Shown here piece after piece: positions 38,464 to 47,665 of a stretch of 64,000 nucleotides of DNA. Source of the DNA: Pantoea sp050157905. GTDB taxonomy: Bacteria; Pseudomonadota; Gammaproteobacteria; Enterobacterales; Enterobacteriaceae. The notes beneath the pieces were generated by a model. That model was not told the DNA's origin and made no database searches. It saw nothing but the letters and a program-made list of their open reading frames with translations. The stretch lies in the NCBI RefSeq assembly GCF_050157905.1, contig NZ_JBKIWZ010000001.1:2356001-2420000 (forward strand), written 5' to 3'. The translations under genes were made by a program, and so were the position numbers. The first letter of the stretch is position 1. Each line of letters starts with the position of its first letter.

Positions 38464-41091
38464 TTACAGGCGACTGTTAACCCAGCTCTCTACCCCTGCC
38501 AGAGCACCTTTAAGCGCCTCAGCATCGTTACCGCCCGCTTGTGCCATATCGGGACGACCACCGCCCTTCCCGCCAACCTGCTGTGCCAGACCGGCAATCA
38601 GCTCGCCTGCCTTAATGCGGTCAGTCAGGTCTTTGGTCACACCCGCAATCAGCGACACTTTACCGTCTGCGACGGTTGCCAGCACGATAATTGCAGACCC
38701 CAGCTGATTTTTAAGATCATCAACCATGGTACGCAACATTTTGGGCTCGACATTGCTAAGCTCGCTCACCAGCAGTTTCGCGCCTTTAATATTGACAGCA
38801 TTACTGCTCAGTGAAGCACTCTCCTGCGCAGCCTGCTGATCGCGTAATTGCTGCAACTCTTTCTCCAGTACGCGAACATGGTCAACCAGGCCACGTACCT
38901 TCTCGTTAAGGTTGCTGCTGTTCGCTTTGACCAGTTGCGCGAGATCGTGCAGCTGGCTGCTTTGCGCATTAAACTGCGCCAGCGCAGCTTCACCGGTAAT
39001 GGCTTCAATACGCCGGATACCGGCTGCTGTACCTGACTCAGCCTGAATGCGAAACAGACCAATATCACCGGTCCGTGCAGTGTGAGTTCCGCCGCACAGC
39101 TCAACAGAGAAATCGCCCATGGTCAGAACGCGTACGCGCTGATCATATTTCTCGCCAAACAGTGCCATCGCACCTTTAGACTTCGCCGCGTCGAGATCCA
39201 TTACTTCCGTTTCCACCGGCAGGTTGCGGCGGATCTGTGCATTGACGATATCTTCGACCTGACGAATTTCCTGAGGTTTCATCGCTTCGAAATGCGAGAA
39301 GTCGAAACGCAGATATTTGTCGTTAACCAGCGAGCCTTTCTGAGCCACATGCTCGCCCAGAACCTGACGCAATGCGGCATGTAATAAGTGGGTCGCAGAG
39401 TGGTTAAGGCGGATACGCGCACGACGTGCTGCATCGACCTGCGCCTCAAGGCGGTCACCAATACGTAACTGCCCTGCGGTCAGCTTACCGACATGACCGA
39501 TTGCCTGGCCATATTTTTGTGTGTCCTGGACGCTAAATTCAGCATTCTTCCCTTTCAGCAGACCGGTATCGCCAACCTGACCACCCGACTCGCCATAGAA
39601 TGGCGTTTCATCCAGCACGATGACGGCATCCTGACCGGCGGTCACTTCATCCACCGCCTCGCCAGCAACATAAAGTGCTTTGACTGTGGCCGCCAGATTG
39701 AGCTGGTCATAGCCTTTGAACGAGGAAGCGGCATCAATGCGAATCACATTGCTGTAGTCCGCACCGAAGCCGCTCGCGTCACGCGCACGCTGACGCTGCT
39801 GTTCCATCGCCTGCTCAAAGCCGGCTTCATCAATTTTCAGATTACGTTCGCGGCAGACATCTGCCGTTAAATCAGCCGGGAAACCAAAGGTATCGTAAAG
39901 ACGGAAGACGATTTCGCCGTCCAGGGTATCGCCCTGCAGTTTTTCCAGCTCGTCATCCAGCAGCGCCAGGCCACGTTCCAGCGTACGGGCAAACTGATCT
40001 TCTTCGCTTTTCAGCACCTGCTCGACCTGAGCCTGCTGACGCTGTAACTCTTTCCCTGCCGCGCCCATGACTTCAATCAGTGGCGCAACCAGCTTGTAGA
40101 AGAACGCCTCTTTAGCACCCAGCATGTTGCCATGACGTACGGCACGGCGAATGATGCGACGCAGCACATAGCCGCGGTTTTCGTTCGACGGGATCACGCC
40201 ATCTGCAATCAGGAATGCGCAGGAGCGAATATGATCAGCAATCACGCGCAGTGATTTATTGCTGAGATCGGTTGCACCAGTTACGTTCGCAACGGCCTGA
40301 ATCAGTTTCTGGAACAGGTCGATTTCATAATTTGAGTTGACGTGTTGCAGAACGGCCGAGATACGCTCAAGACCCATTCCGGTATCAACCGACGGTTTTG
40401 GCAGCGGCAGCATGGTGCCATCGGCCTGACGGTTGAACTGCATGAAGACGATGTTCCAGATTTCGATATAGCGATCGCCATCTTCTTCCGGGCTGCCTGG
40501 CGGGCCACCCCAGATGTGATCGCCATGATCATAGAAAATCTCGCTGCAGGGCCCACAAGGACCGGTGTCGCCCATCTGCCAGAAGTTATCGGACGCGTAG
40601 GCGCTGCCTTTGTTATCGCCAATGCGAATGATGCGTTCACGCGGCACACCGATTTCATTTGCCCAGATATCGAAGGCTTCATCATCGGTTTCATAAACGG
40701 TCACCCACAGGCGCTCTTTTGGCAGGCTGAACCACTGTTCGCTCGTCAGCAGTTCCCAGGCAAAACCAATCGCCTCTCTCTTGAAGTAATCACCAAAGCT
40801 GAAGTTACCCAGCATTTCGAAGAAGGTGTGGTGACGAGCGGTGTAACCGACGTTTTCAAGATCGTTGTGTTTACCCCCTGCGCGAACGCAGCGTTGCGAG
40901 GTGGTCGCACGGGTGTAGTCACGTTTGTCCTGACCGAGGAACACATCTTTAAACTGGTTCATCCCGGCGTTAGTAAACAACAACGTTGGATCGTTATTCG
41001 GTACGAGGGAGCTGCTGGTTACAACCTCATGTCCCTTGCTATGAAAAAAGTCGAGAAACGCCTGACGGATCTCAGCAGTGCTCTTGCTCAT
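38464..41091 (-). CDS. alaS: Alanyl-tRNA synthetase
   Basis: Class II synthetase that charges tRNA-Ala through the G3:U70 pair. The 875 residues show the catalytic domain (RQAFLDFFHSKGHEVV, NPTLLFTNAGMNQFKDVFLG), the editing domain with NHSATHLLHAALRQVLG (HxxxH) and the zinc/editing Cys-His ELCGGTHTARTGDIG. The C-terminal oligomerisation part (GGKGGGRPDMAQAGG) closes it. In E. coli AlaS also represses its own gene by binding a palindrome at the transcription start; a matching palindrome lies 32 bases upstream here. Confidence 0.98.
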   Translation of the reverse strand: MSKSTAEIRQAFLDFFHSKGHEVVTSSSLVPNNDPTLLFTNAGMNQFKDVFLGQDKRDYTRATTSQRCVRAGGKHNDLENVGYTARHHTFFEMLGNFSFGDYFKREAIGFAWELLTSEQWFSLPKERLWVTVYETDDEAFDIWANEIGVPRERIIRIGDNKGSAYASDNFWQMGDTGPCGPCSEIFYDHGDHIWGGPPGSPEEDGDRYIEIWNIVFMQFNRQADGTMLPLPKPSVDTGMGLERISAVLQHVNSNYEIDLFQKLIQAVANVTGATDLSNKSLRVIADHIRSCAFLIADGVIPSNENRGYVLRRIIRRAVRHGNMLGAKEAFFYKLVAPLIEVMGAAGKELQRQQAQVEQVLKSEEDQFARTLERGLALLDDELEKLQGDTLDGEIVFRLYDTFGFPADLTADVCRERNLKIDEAGFEQAMEQQRQRARDASGFGADYSNVIRIDAASSFKGYDQLNLAATVKALYVAGEAVDEVTAGQDAVIVLDETPFYGESGGQVGDTGLLKGKNAEFSVQDTQKYGQAIGHVGKLTAGQLRIGDRLEAQVDAARRARIRLNHSATHLLHAALRQVLGEHVAQKGSLVNDKYLRFDFSHFEAMKPQEIRQVEDIVNAQIRRNLPVETEVMDLDAAKSKGAMALFGEKYDQRVRVLTMGDFSVELCGGTHTARTGDIGLFRIQAESGTAAGIRRIEAITGEAALAQFNAQSSQLHDLAQLVKANSSNLNEKVRGLVDHVRVLEKELQQLRDQQAAQESASLSSNAVNIKGAKLLVSELSNVEPKMLRTMVDDLKNQLGSAIIVLATVADGKVSLIAGVTKDLTDRIKAGELIAGLAQQVGGKGGGRPDMAQAGGNDAEALKGALAGVESWVNSRL

Positions 41092-41122
41092 ATATGTCCT
41101 GGAATCACGCTAACGAACGTCC

Positions 41123-41166
41123 CCTCTGATCGGCGCAGCCACTTTTTTGTGGTGCCTGACCAGAGG
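41123..41166. promoter_or_regulatory. Long imperfect palindrome upstream of alaS (candidate AlaRS operator)
   Basis: CCTCTGATCGGCGCAGCCAC and GTGGTGCCTGACCAGAGG face each other around TTTTTT, ending 32 bases before the alaS ATG. In E. coli, AlaRS was shown to bind a palindrome flanking its own transcription start; this one has the right place. It could also fold as a terminator for recX read-through. Confidence 0.5.
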
Positions 41167-41224
41167 AACAAAAAGTGGGAATAAGATAAAATTTCTTCAG
41201 TGGGAAGTAAAATTACATCGGCTT

Positions 41225-41749
41225 TTAGTCATCAAAATTTCTGAAAACAGACTGGATATCTTCGCTCTTAAAGCCTTTGGATTGCAGATAACGCAGCACT
41301 TTCGCTTTCTCTTTCCACTCGGCAGGCAGCGGATGGCCAAATTTTCTCTCCGCCATCTGTGCCGCTCTCGCCGCCCAGTCTACTTCCGTTTCCTCCATCG
41401 CAATGTCGATAGCCTCACGGTCGATGCCTTTTTGAGCCAGCTCAAGACGCACGCGCTGCGATCCCAGACCTTTGCGGCTTCGGCTCTGAATAAAGCGTTC
41501 GGTAAAACGCTCGTCGTTCAGCCAGCCACTTTCCTGACACCAGTCCAGCACCTGCTCCAGCAGCTCTTCCGGGATGATTTCGGGCTCTTTTTTCTGCGCC
41601 CACGCGGCACGCTGAGCAGACTGCTGCAGCTTACGCGCCAGTTCGGCACGGCTATGATCGCGCTGACCCAGAATACGCATCGCACGGTCAAGCAGGCGTG
41701 AGTAAGAGACAACGTTAGGTTGAGCCTTAGGCTGTGAGGATTCAGTCAT
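41225..41749 (-). CDS. recX: RecX, regulator of RecA
   Basis: Small protein that caps and disassembles RecA filaments, limiting recombination and SOS. 174 residues with three-helix repeats: YSRLLDRAMRILGQRDHSRAEL, LNDERFTERFIQSRSRKGLGSQRVRLELAQKGI, and VLRYLQSKGFKSEDIQSVFRNF. It is longer than E. coli RecX (166) in the linker after the first repeat (QSAQRAAWAQKKEPEIIPEE). The start at 41749 gives MTESSQPK with AAGGTG upstream. It follows recA after a terminator that in E. coli lets a few percent through. Confidence 0.95.
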   Translation of the reverse strand: MTESSQPKAQPNVVSYSRLLDRAMRILGQRDHSRAELARKLQQSAQRAAWAQKKEPEIIPEELLEQVLDWCQESGWLNDERFTERFIQSRSRKGLGSQRVRLELAQKGIDREAIDIAMEETEVDWAARAAQMAERKFGHPLPAEWKEKAKVLRYLQSKGFKSEDIQSVFRNFDD

Positions 41750-41831
41750 ACTGCGCACCTTGTACAAACAGAGAGGGGATTATGGCGACAGAACGGGACA
41801 GAGGAAAGGCGGGAAAGGAAACTGAGGGGGC

Positions 41832-41864
41832 AAAAACAGCGGGAGAGGCTTTCGCCCCTCCCGC
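41832..41864 (-). terminator. Terminator between recA and recX
   Basis: Minus strand GCGGGAGGGGC-GAAA-GCCTCTCCCGC (11-bp stem, stable loop), then TGTTTTTG. Probably a leaky terminator giving low recX expression. Confidence 0.9.
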
Positions 41865-41871
41865 ATCGTGA

Positions 41872-42939
41872 TTAGAAGTCTTCGTTCGCTTCGCTTTCGG
41901 CGTTTTCGTTGTCAGCGGATTTGTCCGCTGCCACACTTTCTTCCGCGCCGTTGAGCAGCATCTCACGCAGCTTCATATCAATCTCGTTTGCCACGGCAGG
42001 ATTCTCTTTCAGGAAGTTGCCCGCATTCGATTTACCCTGACCAATTTTATCGCCGTTATAGCTGTACCACGCACCGGCTTTTTCGATCAGCTTGTGCTTG
42101 ACGCCCAGGTCAACCAGCTCGCCGTAGGTGTTGATCCCTTCGCCATACATGATCTGGAACTCAGCCTGTTTGAATGGCGCAGCAATTTTGTTTTTCACGA
42201 CTTTCACGCGGGTTTCACTGCCGACCACGTTGTCGCCCTCTTTAATCGCGCCGATACGGCGGATATCAAGACGGACAGAGGCGTAGAACTTCAGTGCGTT
42301 ACCGCCGGTCGTGGTTTCCGGGTTACCGAACATCACACCAATTTTCATACGGATCTGGTTGATGAAAATCAGCAGGGTGTTTGACTGTTTCAGGTTACCT
42401 GCCAGTTTACGCATCGCCTGGCTCATCATACGTGCCGCGAGGCCCATGTGTGAGTCACCGATTTCACCTTCGATTTCCGCTTTCGGCGTCAGCGCAGCAA
42501 CGGAGTCGACGATGATGACGTCAACAGCACCGGAACGTGCCAGCGCATCACAGATTTCCAGCGCCTGCTCACCGGTATCGGGCTGTGAGCAGAGCAGGTT
42601 TTCAATATCCACGCCCAGCTTCTTAGCGTAGACCGGATCCAGCGCATGTTCCGCATCGATAAAGGCACAGGTTTTGCCCTTACGCTGTGCAGCTGCAATA
42701 ACCTGCAGGGTCAGCGTGGTTTTACCGGAAGACTCAGGTCCGTAGATCTCAACGATACGTCCCATCGGCAAACCGCCTGCACCTAACGCGATGTCCAGCG
42801 ACAGCGAACCGGTCGAGATCGTTTCCACATCCATTGAGCGGTCTTCACCCAAGCGCATGATGGAACCTTTACCAAATTGTTTCTCAATCTGGCCCAGCGC
42901 GGCAGCTAAAGCCTTCTGTTTGTTTTCATCAATCGCCAT
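41872..42939 (-). CDS. recA: RecA recombinase
   Basis: Forms filaments on single-stranded DNA, drives strand exchange and triggers LexA self-cleavage. Walker A GPESSGKTT (66-73), core LFINQIRMKIGVMFGNPETTTGGNALKFYASVRLDIRR with the L2 loop, and the acidic C-terminal tail (NENAESEANED). 355 residues. Upstream is a consensus SOS box within the promoter. Confidence 0.99.
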   Translation of the reverse strand: MAIDENKQKALAAALGQIEKQFGKGSIMRLGEDRSMDVETISTGSLSLDIALGAGGLPMGRIVEIYGPESSGKTTLTLQVIAAAQRKGKTCAFIDAEHALDPVYAKKLGVDIENLLCSQPDTGEQALEICDALARSGAVDVIIVDSVAALTPKAEIEGEIGDSHMGLAARMMSQAMRKLAGNLKQSNTLLIFINQIRMKIGVMFGNPETTTGGNALKFYASVRLDIRRIGAIKEGDNVVGSETRVKVVKNKIAAPFKQAEFQIMYGEGINTYGELVDLGVKHKLIEKAGAWYSYNGDKIGQGKSNAGNFLKENPAVANEIDMKLREMLLNGAEESVAADKSADNENAESEANEDF

Positions 42940-43004
42940 TTCAACTCCTAATCAAGCCGGGTAAACACGCACTCAGGGTGCCTGCACTCTTTCTGTTGCC
43001 GGTA

Positions 43005-43032
43005 ATTATACTGTATAGTCATACAGTATCAA
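43005..43032 (-). promoter_or_regulatory. lexA box: recA promoter with LexA (SOS) box
   Basis: Minus strand: -35 TTGATA, 16 bp, -10 TATAAT. The LexA box TACTGTATGACTATACAGTA (43009-43028) fills the spacer and overlaps both elements, the same layout as in E. coli recA. Confidence 0.95.
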
Positions 43033-43034
43033 GT

Positions 43035-43529
43035 TTAATTTGTCAGAAATTCGCCATAGAGTGTCTGCAGGGCCCATGCCACCGACTGGCGGCGGACGGC
43101 ATCGCGATCGCCGCTAAAATGCCGCTGAAAAGTCAATACGTTATCCTGTGGTCCGGCAAAGCCAAACCACACCGTACCAACCGGCTTTTCTGCGGTGCCG
43201 CCATCCGGACCGGCAATGCCGCTGACCGAGATAGCATAGTCGGCCCGGGCGGCCTCGCGTGCTCCCAGCGCCATCTCGCGCACCACCACTTCACTGACCG
43301 CGCCAGCCTGTTCCAGCGACGCCGCCTGAACGTTTACCAGCTGCTGTTTCGCCTCATTACTGTAGGTCACAAACCCGCGTTCGAACCAGGCGGAACTGCC
43401 ACTGATATCGGTAAACACCTTGGCAATCCACCCGCCCGTGCAGGACTCTGCACAGGTGACAGTGGCATTGCGCTGCTTCAGCTGCTCCCCTATCCGGGCG
43501 CTGAGCGCCTGCAATTGCTGATCGTCCAT
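43035..43529 (-). CDS. pncC: Nicotinamide-nucleotide amidase PncC (CinA C-terminal type)
   Basis: Deamidates NMN to nicotinate mononucleotide in the pyridine nucleotide cycle. Stand-alone CinA C-terminal domain with VTCAESCTGGWIAKVFTDISGSS, FERGFVTYSNEAK and SGIAGPDGGTAEKPVGTVWF. ATG 43529 gives 164 residues (MDDQQLQALSARIGEQL), fits E. coli and has GGAGAGAGG upstream. The stop is 3 bases from the recA -35 box. Confidence 0.95.
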   Translation of the reverse strand: MDDQQLQALSARIGEQLKQRNATVTCAESCTGGWIAKVFTDISGSSAWFERGFVTYSNEAKQQLVNVQAASLEQAGAVSEVVVREMALGAREAARADYAISVSGIAGPDGGTAEKPVGTVWFGFAGPQDNVLTFQRHFSGDRDAVRRQSVAWALQTLYGEFLTN

Positions 43530-43634
43530 TGCCTCTCTCCATTTTGCTGTGGGTTGAAGGTGGTGCAGAAAGCGCACTTTTTCAAGGTTATTCGCCACGA
43601 TTGCGCTAATTTTGCGGCAGACTTTCCACCATAT

Positions 43635-44411
43635 TTACCGTTTTTTCACGGCAATCATAAAAAGACGCGGAAAGGCGAGCAGAACCTGCCCATCCGCCTG
43701 AGCAGGATAGGCGGTGACGAGGCGCTGATGATAGTCGGCCAGAAAGTCACTCTTTCCGGTTTCATCCAGGGCTGCCAGAAACGGCCTGAGACCGGTTGCC
43801 CGCAGCCAGCTGATGATTGCCTGCGCATCGGCCATGACGTGATAATAAGTCGTACGCCAGATATCGACCTCACAACCCGCCTGCGTCAGCAAATCGTAAT
43901 AGTCTCCGGTGGAAAGCAGCTGCGTGCGTTCAGCCGTCTCTGCGTTGATCTGTAATCGCCAGCGCGCTGAGGCCGCCACCTCGCGCATCAGCCGATGCGA
44001 CGGCTCCTGCAGATTATCCGGCATCTGTACGGCCAGCACGCCACTGGGCGCCAGCTGAGCGACCAGATGAGGAAACAGCGTGGTGTGATTATCCAGCCAT
44101 TGCAGCGAAGCGTTGGCGTAAACCACCTGCTGCGGGGCGTCCGCTTGCCAGCTGCGGATATCAGCCTGAACAAAGCGACATTGCGGCAGGCGCTCTCTGG
44201 CCTGCGTCAGCATCGTTGCTGAATTGTCGAGCCCGGTGACCTGTGCCAGTGGCCAGGCGTCAGTGAGCAGCTCCGTGCTGTTACCCGGCCCGCATCCCAG
44301 ATCGGTCACCTGCTCAACCTGCTCCATCGCGATACGCGCCAGTAGCTCACGGGCCGGACGGGTTCGTTCCGCTTCAAATTTACGATACAGCACGGGATCC
44401 CACTCTTTCAT
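43635..44411 (-). CDS. tam: Trans-aconitate 2-methyltransferase
   Basis: SAM-dependent methyltransferase that esterifies trans-aconitate, a harmful by-product of the citric acid cycle. Rossmann motif I VTDLGCGPGNSTELL, then VVYANASLQWLDNH, SGVLAVQMPDN, CEVDIWRTTYYHVM and the end LLAFPRLFMIAVKKR agree with E. coli Tam, with a slightly different 140-165 region. Two ATG codons are adjacent; the second (44411) has the better spacing from GAGAGG. In E. coli tam is far away; here it is between pncC and yjdM. Confidence 0.9.
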   Translation of the reverse strand: MKEWDPVLYRKFEAERTRPARELLARIAMEQVEQVTDLGCGPGNSTELLTDAWPLAQVTGLDNSATMLTQARERLPQCRFVQADIRSWQADAPQQVVYANASLQWLDNHTTLFPHLVAQLAPSGVLAVQMPDNLQEPSHRLMREVAASARWRLQINAETAERTQLLSTGDYYDLLTQAGCEVDIWRTTYYHVMADAQAIISWLRATGLRPFLAALDETGKSDFLADYHQRLVTAYPAQADGQVLLAFPRLFMIAVKKR

Positions 44412-44581
44412 CATGACCTCTCGCCAGGTTATCAGAGACCTCTGTTTAGTCAGACGAATGAAAAACGAAAAAGTGCAGACTTTATCGAATAGCGTGGTGT
44501 AACGGCACGGGACAGAGAGATGGGTGTCGCGCGGTGCGCGGGCTTTTAGCGGAGCGGGATAGCAGATGTTAAAACGGTACG

Positions 44582-44608
44582 AAAAACAGCGGGCGCTTCC
44601 CTGCGCCC
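44582..44608 (-). terminator. Terminator after yjdM
   Basis: Minus strand GGGCGC-AGGGAA-GCGCCC with GCTGTTTTTC after it. Confidence 0.82.
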
Positions 44609-44614
44609 CCGATC

Positions 44615-44950
44615 TCAGTTCTTTTTCACAAACTCAGACTTCAGCTTCATCGGGCCAAAACCGTCGATTTTACAATCGATGTTGTGATCGCCTTCGACCA
44701 GACGAATACTTTTCACTTTAGTGCCAATCTTCAGCGAAGAGGAGCTGCCCTTTACCTTGAGATCTTTAATCACCGTCACGCTGTCGCCGTCTGCCAGCAG
44801 GTTGCCGTTGGCATCACGCACGTCCAGAGCGGCGTTGCTGCTCTCGCCCTCTCCCTCGGTCCAGATATGGCCGCAGGAGGGGCAGTTAAGGTTATCGCCA
44901 TCTTGCCAGGTGTAATCGGCGTGACAGGCTGGGCAGGCAGGTAAAGACAT
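44615..44950 (-). CDS. yjdM: YjdM/PhnA-family zinc-ribbon protein
   Basis: Small protein of the PhnA (YjdM) family. Despite the name, no role in phosphonate breakdown is established in enterobacteria. The N-terminal zinc ribbon has C6-PA-C9 and C23-PS-C26; the rest is the conserved small beta domain (DGDSVTVIKDLKVKGSSSSLKIGTKVKSIRLVEGDHNIDCKIDGFGPMKLK region). 111 residues, as in E. coli. It is separated from tam by a terminator and from mltB by 80 bases. Confidence 0.92.
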   Translation of the reverse strand: MSLPACPACHADYTWQDGDNLNCPSCGHIWTEGEGESSNAALDVRDANGNLLADGDSVTVIKDLKVKGSSSSLKIGTKVKSIRLVEGDHNIDCKIDGFGPMKLKSEFVKKN

Positions 44951-45030
44951 AACGACTCCGGAAATATCAGCGGCGCGGTGGCCTGAAAAAGGGCGTCATC
45001 ATATAACCTTACAGTTAATAAGGACAGCCT

Positions 45031-46113
45031 TTATAACAGACTGCCCTGCCGTGCCTTGCTTACCGCCTCGCCCAGCTGCCATACCGCCATCGCATAATGG
45101 GTGCTGTGGTTGTAGCGGGTGATCACGTAAAAGTTGGGTAAGCCGTACCAGTACTGATAGCTGGTGCCCAGATCGAGGCGCAGCAGGCTGACCTGATCGT
45201 TTCCATCCAGGGAACCCTGCGGCGCCAGACCGGAGGCCGACAACATGCTCACGCTGTAACGGGTTTTGAAGCCGTCTTCCAGCATTGGCGCCTGGCCGCT
45301 GGCCGGAACCGCCACATTTTCGCCGCTGCGCCAGCCATGCTTCTGGAAGTAATGTGCCACGCTGCCGATGGCGTCCACCGGATCCCACAGGTTGGCATGA
45401 CCGTCGCCGTTGAAATCAACCGCATAGTCATTGTAAGAGGAAGGCATAAACTGACCGTAGCCCATCGCCCCGGCGAACGAGCCTTTCAGCGCCAGCGGAT
45501 CATCCTGCTCTTTACGCGACATCAGCAGGAAGGTCTCCAGCTCGCTGCTGAAGTAGGCGGCGCGGCGCGGGTAGTTAAACGACAGGGTCGCCAGCGCATC
45601 CAGAATGCGGGTTTTGCCCATCACGCGACCCCAGCGGGTTTCCACGCCGATAATACCGACAATGATTTCCGGCGGCACGCCGTAGACCTGCTGCGCACGC
45701 TGCAGCGCATCCTGATACTGATTCCAGAACGCTACACCGTTCTGCACGTTGTCCGGCGTAATAAACTTGTTGCGATAGCGGATCCAGGCGCCGTTAGGGC
45801 CTGGCGCAGGCGTGTAGCTTGGTGCCTGACGATCCATCAGCCGCAGCACGTAATCCAGGCGTTTTGCCTGCCCGATGATGTTGTGCAGCTGCTGACGATC
45901 AAAGTCATGCTTCTCCACCATCTTATCGATGAACTGTTCGGCTGCCGGATTACCGGCAAAGTCACCAAACATCGCCTGTCCGCTGTGCGCTGGCTGCAGT
46001 AAAAAACCGCCCTGTGGTGCAGGCAGCATCTTCTGCTGTGAAGGAACGTCAGGTTTGCTGCTGCAGGACGCCAGAAGCGGAATAAATGCAAGAAGGGCTA
46101 ACTTGAAACGCAT
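45031..46113 (-). CDS. mltB: Membrane-bound lytic murein transglycosylase B
   Basis: Outer-membrane lipoprotein that cuts the glycan MurNAc-GlcNAc link with 1,6-anhydro ring formation. Signal peptide with lipobox LLASC (Cys17). The catalytic Glu lies in GIIGVETRWGRVMG; other family stretches are GSFAGAMGYGQFMPSSYNDYAVDFNGDGHANLW (EF-hand-like Ca site) and YWYGLPNFYVITRYNHSTHYAMAVWQL. 360 residues, E. coli 361. The 149-bp gap to narI contains no gene. Confidence 0.97.
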   Translation of the reverse strand: MRFKLALLAFIPLLASCSSKPDVPSQQKMLPAPQGGFLLQPAHSGQAMFGDFAGNPAAEQFIDKMVEKHDFDRQQLHNIIGQAKRLDYVLRLMDRQAPSYTPAPGPNGAWIRYRNKFITPDNVQNGVAFWNQYQDALQRAQQVYGVPPEIIVGIIGVETRWGRVMGKTRILDALATLSFNYPRRAAYFSSELETFLLMSRKEQDDPLALKGSFAGAMGYGQFMPSSYNDYAVDFNGDGHANLWDPVDAIGSVAHYFQKHGWRSGENVAVPASGQAPMLEDGFKTRYSVSMLSASGLAPQGSLDGNDQVSLLRLDLGTSYQYWYGLPNFYVITRYNHSTHYAMAVWQLGEAVSKARQGSLL

Positions 46114-46262
46114 CGGTTATCCATAAACGAGGGGTGAATTCAGATGCGCTAATAGTAGACGTTCAGGACCATGACATACAGGTCAGAATCTTAAAAAAAC
46201 GTCAATGAGGCGGCCGGTTGCGATGGCCGTGGGGTACGATTTTTCCCGCGGCCATGCTGCGT

Positions 46263-46940
46263 TCAGCGGCGATTTCGCACCAGCTGATAGCGGCGGGTCA
46301 GATACTCAACCGGCGCGCTCCAGATGTGCACCAGGCGGCAGAACGGAAAGAGCAGGAACAGCGTCATTCCCAGTACCATGTGGAGGCGATAGATCAGCGC
46401 CACCCCGTCCAGATGCTGCGAGGCGCCAGCGTGGAACGTCACCACCGCCTGTGCCCAGCCCACCAGCTTCATCATTTCACTGCCGTCCGGATGCTGAGCG
46501 GAAAAAGGAATGGTCAGCAGACCCAGCGTGGCCTGTACCACCAGCAGCGTGATGATCAGAATGTCACCGACACTGCTGGTGGCGCGCACCCGGGGATGAG
46601 TCAGCCGGCGCTTCAGCAGCAGCGCCCCGCCCGCCAGCGTCATGGCACCGAACAGTCCCCCGGCGATCATGGCCAGCTTCTGCTTCACGTCCATTGGCAG
46701 AAAGGATTCATACATCCAGTGCGGCGTCAGCATCCCGACAACGTGACCAAAGAAAATACCGATGATGCCGATGTGGAACAGATTAGAGGCCAGGCGCATC
46801 CCTTTCTTATCCAGCATCTGGCTGGAACCGGCGCGCCAGCTGTACTGCCCGTAGTCATAGCGCAGCCAGCTTCCGATCAGGAAAACTGTTCCGGCGAGAT
46901 AGGGGTAAATATCAAAGAAAAAGGTGTTGATAAAATTCAT
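46263..46940 (-). CDS. narI: Respiratory nitrate reductase 1, gamma subunit
   Basis: Membrane cytochrome b of the NarGHI complex; oxidises quinol at the periplasmic side and passes electrons inward to NarH. Five helices; the haem ligands fall in ASNLFHIGIIGIFFGHVVGML and in YRLHMVLGMTLFLLFPFCRLVHIW. 225 residues as in E. coli. It overlaps the narJ stop by 4 bases. Confidence 0.98.
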   Translation of the reverse strand: MNFINTFFFDIYPYLAGTVFLIGSWLRYDYGQYSWRAGSSQMLDKKGMRLASNLFHIGIIGIFFGHVVGMLTPHWMYESFLPMDVKQKLAMIAGGLFGAMTLAGGALLLKRRLTHPRVRATSSVGDILIITLLVVQATLGLLTIPFSAQHPDGSEMMKLVGWAQAVVTFHAGASQHLDGVALIYRLHMVLGMTLFLLFPFCRLVHIWSAPVEYLTRRYQLVRNRR

Positions 46941-47665
46941 GCTGATTCTCCAGTGATACGCGCTGTAGCCGTGGCGATATCCAGATACTGCGGCGTAACT
47001 GCATCGGCAAAGCGACGCTGATGCATCGCCTGCTGCGCCGGGACACAGCCCTGCTCGCCGAGAAATTTAATCTGCTCCTCTTCCCAGACGGCATCCAGCG
47101 CCGCCGGGGTATCGTCGCGCGCCTCCTGTGCCACCTGCGGTTTCAGTACCGCAGCGTCAACCGCGCTGCCGGCGAGCGCCAGCAACACCGTAAAGAGGCC
47201 GGCGTAGGGACTCTGCCGCGCCTCCAGGCGGGCGGCCAGCAGCGCCAGGATCGGCACGATGTCATCCAGCCCCTGACGGGCGGCCTCGTCGCTTTTACAG
47301 GCGAGATACTCAAGGTAGAGCGGCAGGTAGTCGGGCAGCTCTTTGCTGTCCAGTTCCAGACCGTCGGCGCGATACTGTTCCAGCAGATCAACCATCGCCT
47401 GACCGCGATCGCGTGACTCCCCGTGCACATGTTCAAACAGCAGCAGCGAAGTGGCGCGGCCGCGATCGAACAGTTCGCCATAGTCCGCCTGCACGTCGAG
47501 CAGAGGCCGGGCGCAGAGCTGCTGAATAAACCCCCTCAGCCGTGCGCGCTGAGGCCCACTGAGCTCACCGGCGCTATTCAGCGCCTCCGTCAGGTCGCGG
47601 GCATGGGTGAAGAGCGCCTCGTCCGGGTAGTCGAGCAGGCGCGAAACAATACGCAGTGTGATCAT
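46937..47665 (-). CDS. narJ: Nitrate reductase molybdenum cofactor assembly chaperone
   Basis: Cytoplasmic chaperone that helps insert the Mo-bisMGD cofactor into NarG and holds apo-NarGH off the membrane. Mainly helical TorD-like fold: RIVSRLLDYPDEALFTHARDL, FEHVHGESRDRGQAMVDLLEQYRADGLEL, LPDYLPLYLEYLA. 242 residues, near E. coli NarJ. Overlaps narH and narI ends by 4 bases each, so translation is coupled. Confidence 0.97.
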   Translation of the reverse strand: MITLRIVSRLLDYPDEALFTHARDLTEALNSAGELSGPQRARLRGFIQQLCARPLLDVQADYGELFDRGRATSLLLFEHVHGESRDRGQAMVDLLEQYRADGLELDSKELPDYLPLYLEYLACKSDEAARQGLDDIVPILALLAARLEARQSPYAGLFTVLLALAGSAVDAAVLKPQVAQEARDDTPAALDAVWEEEQIKFLGEQGCVPAQQAMHQRRFADAVTPQYLDIATATARITGESA

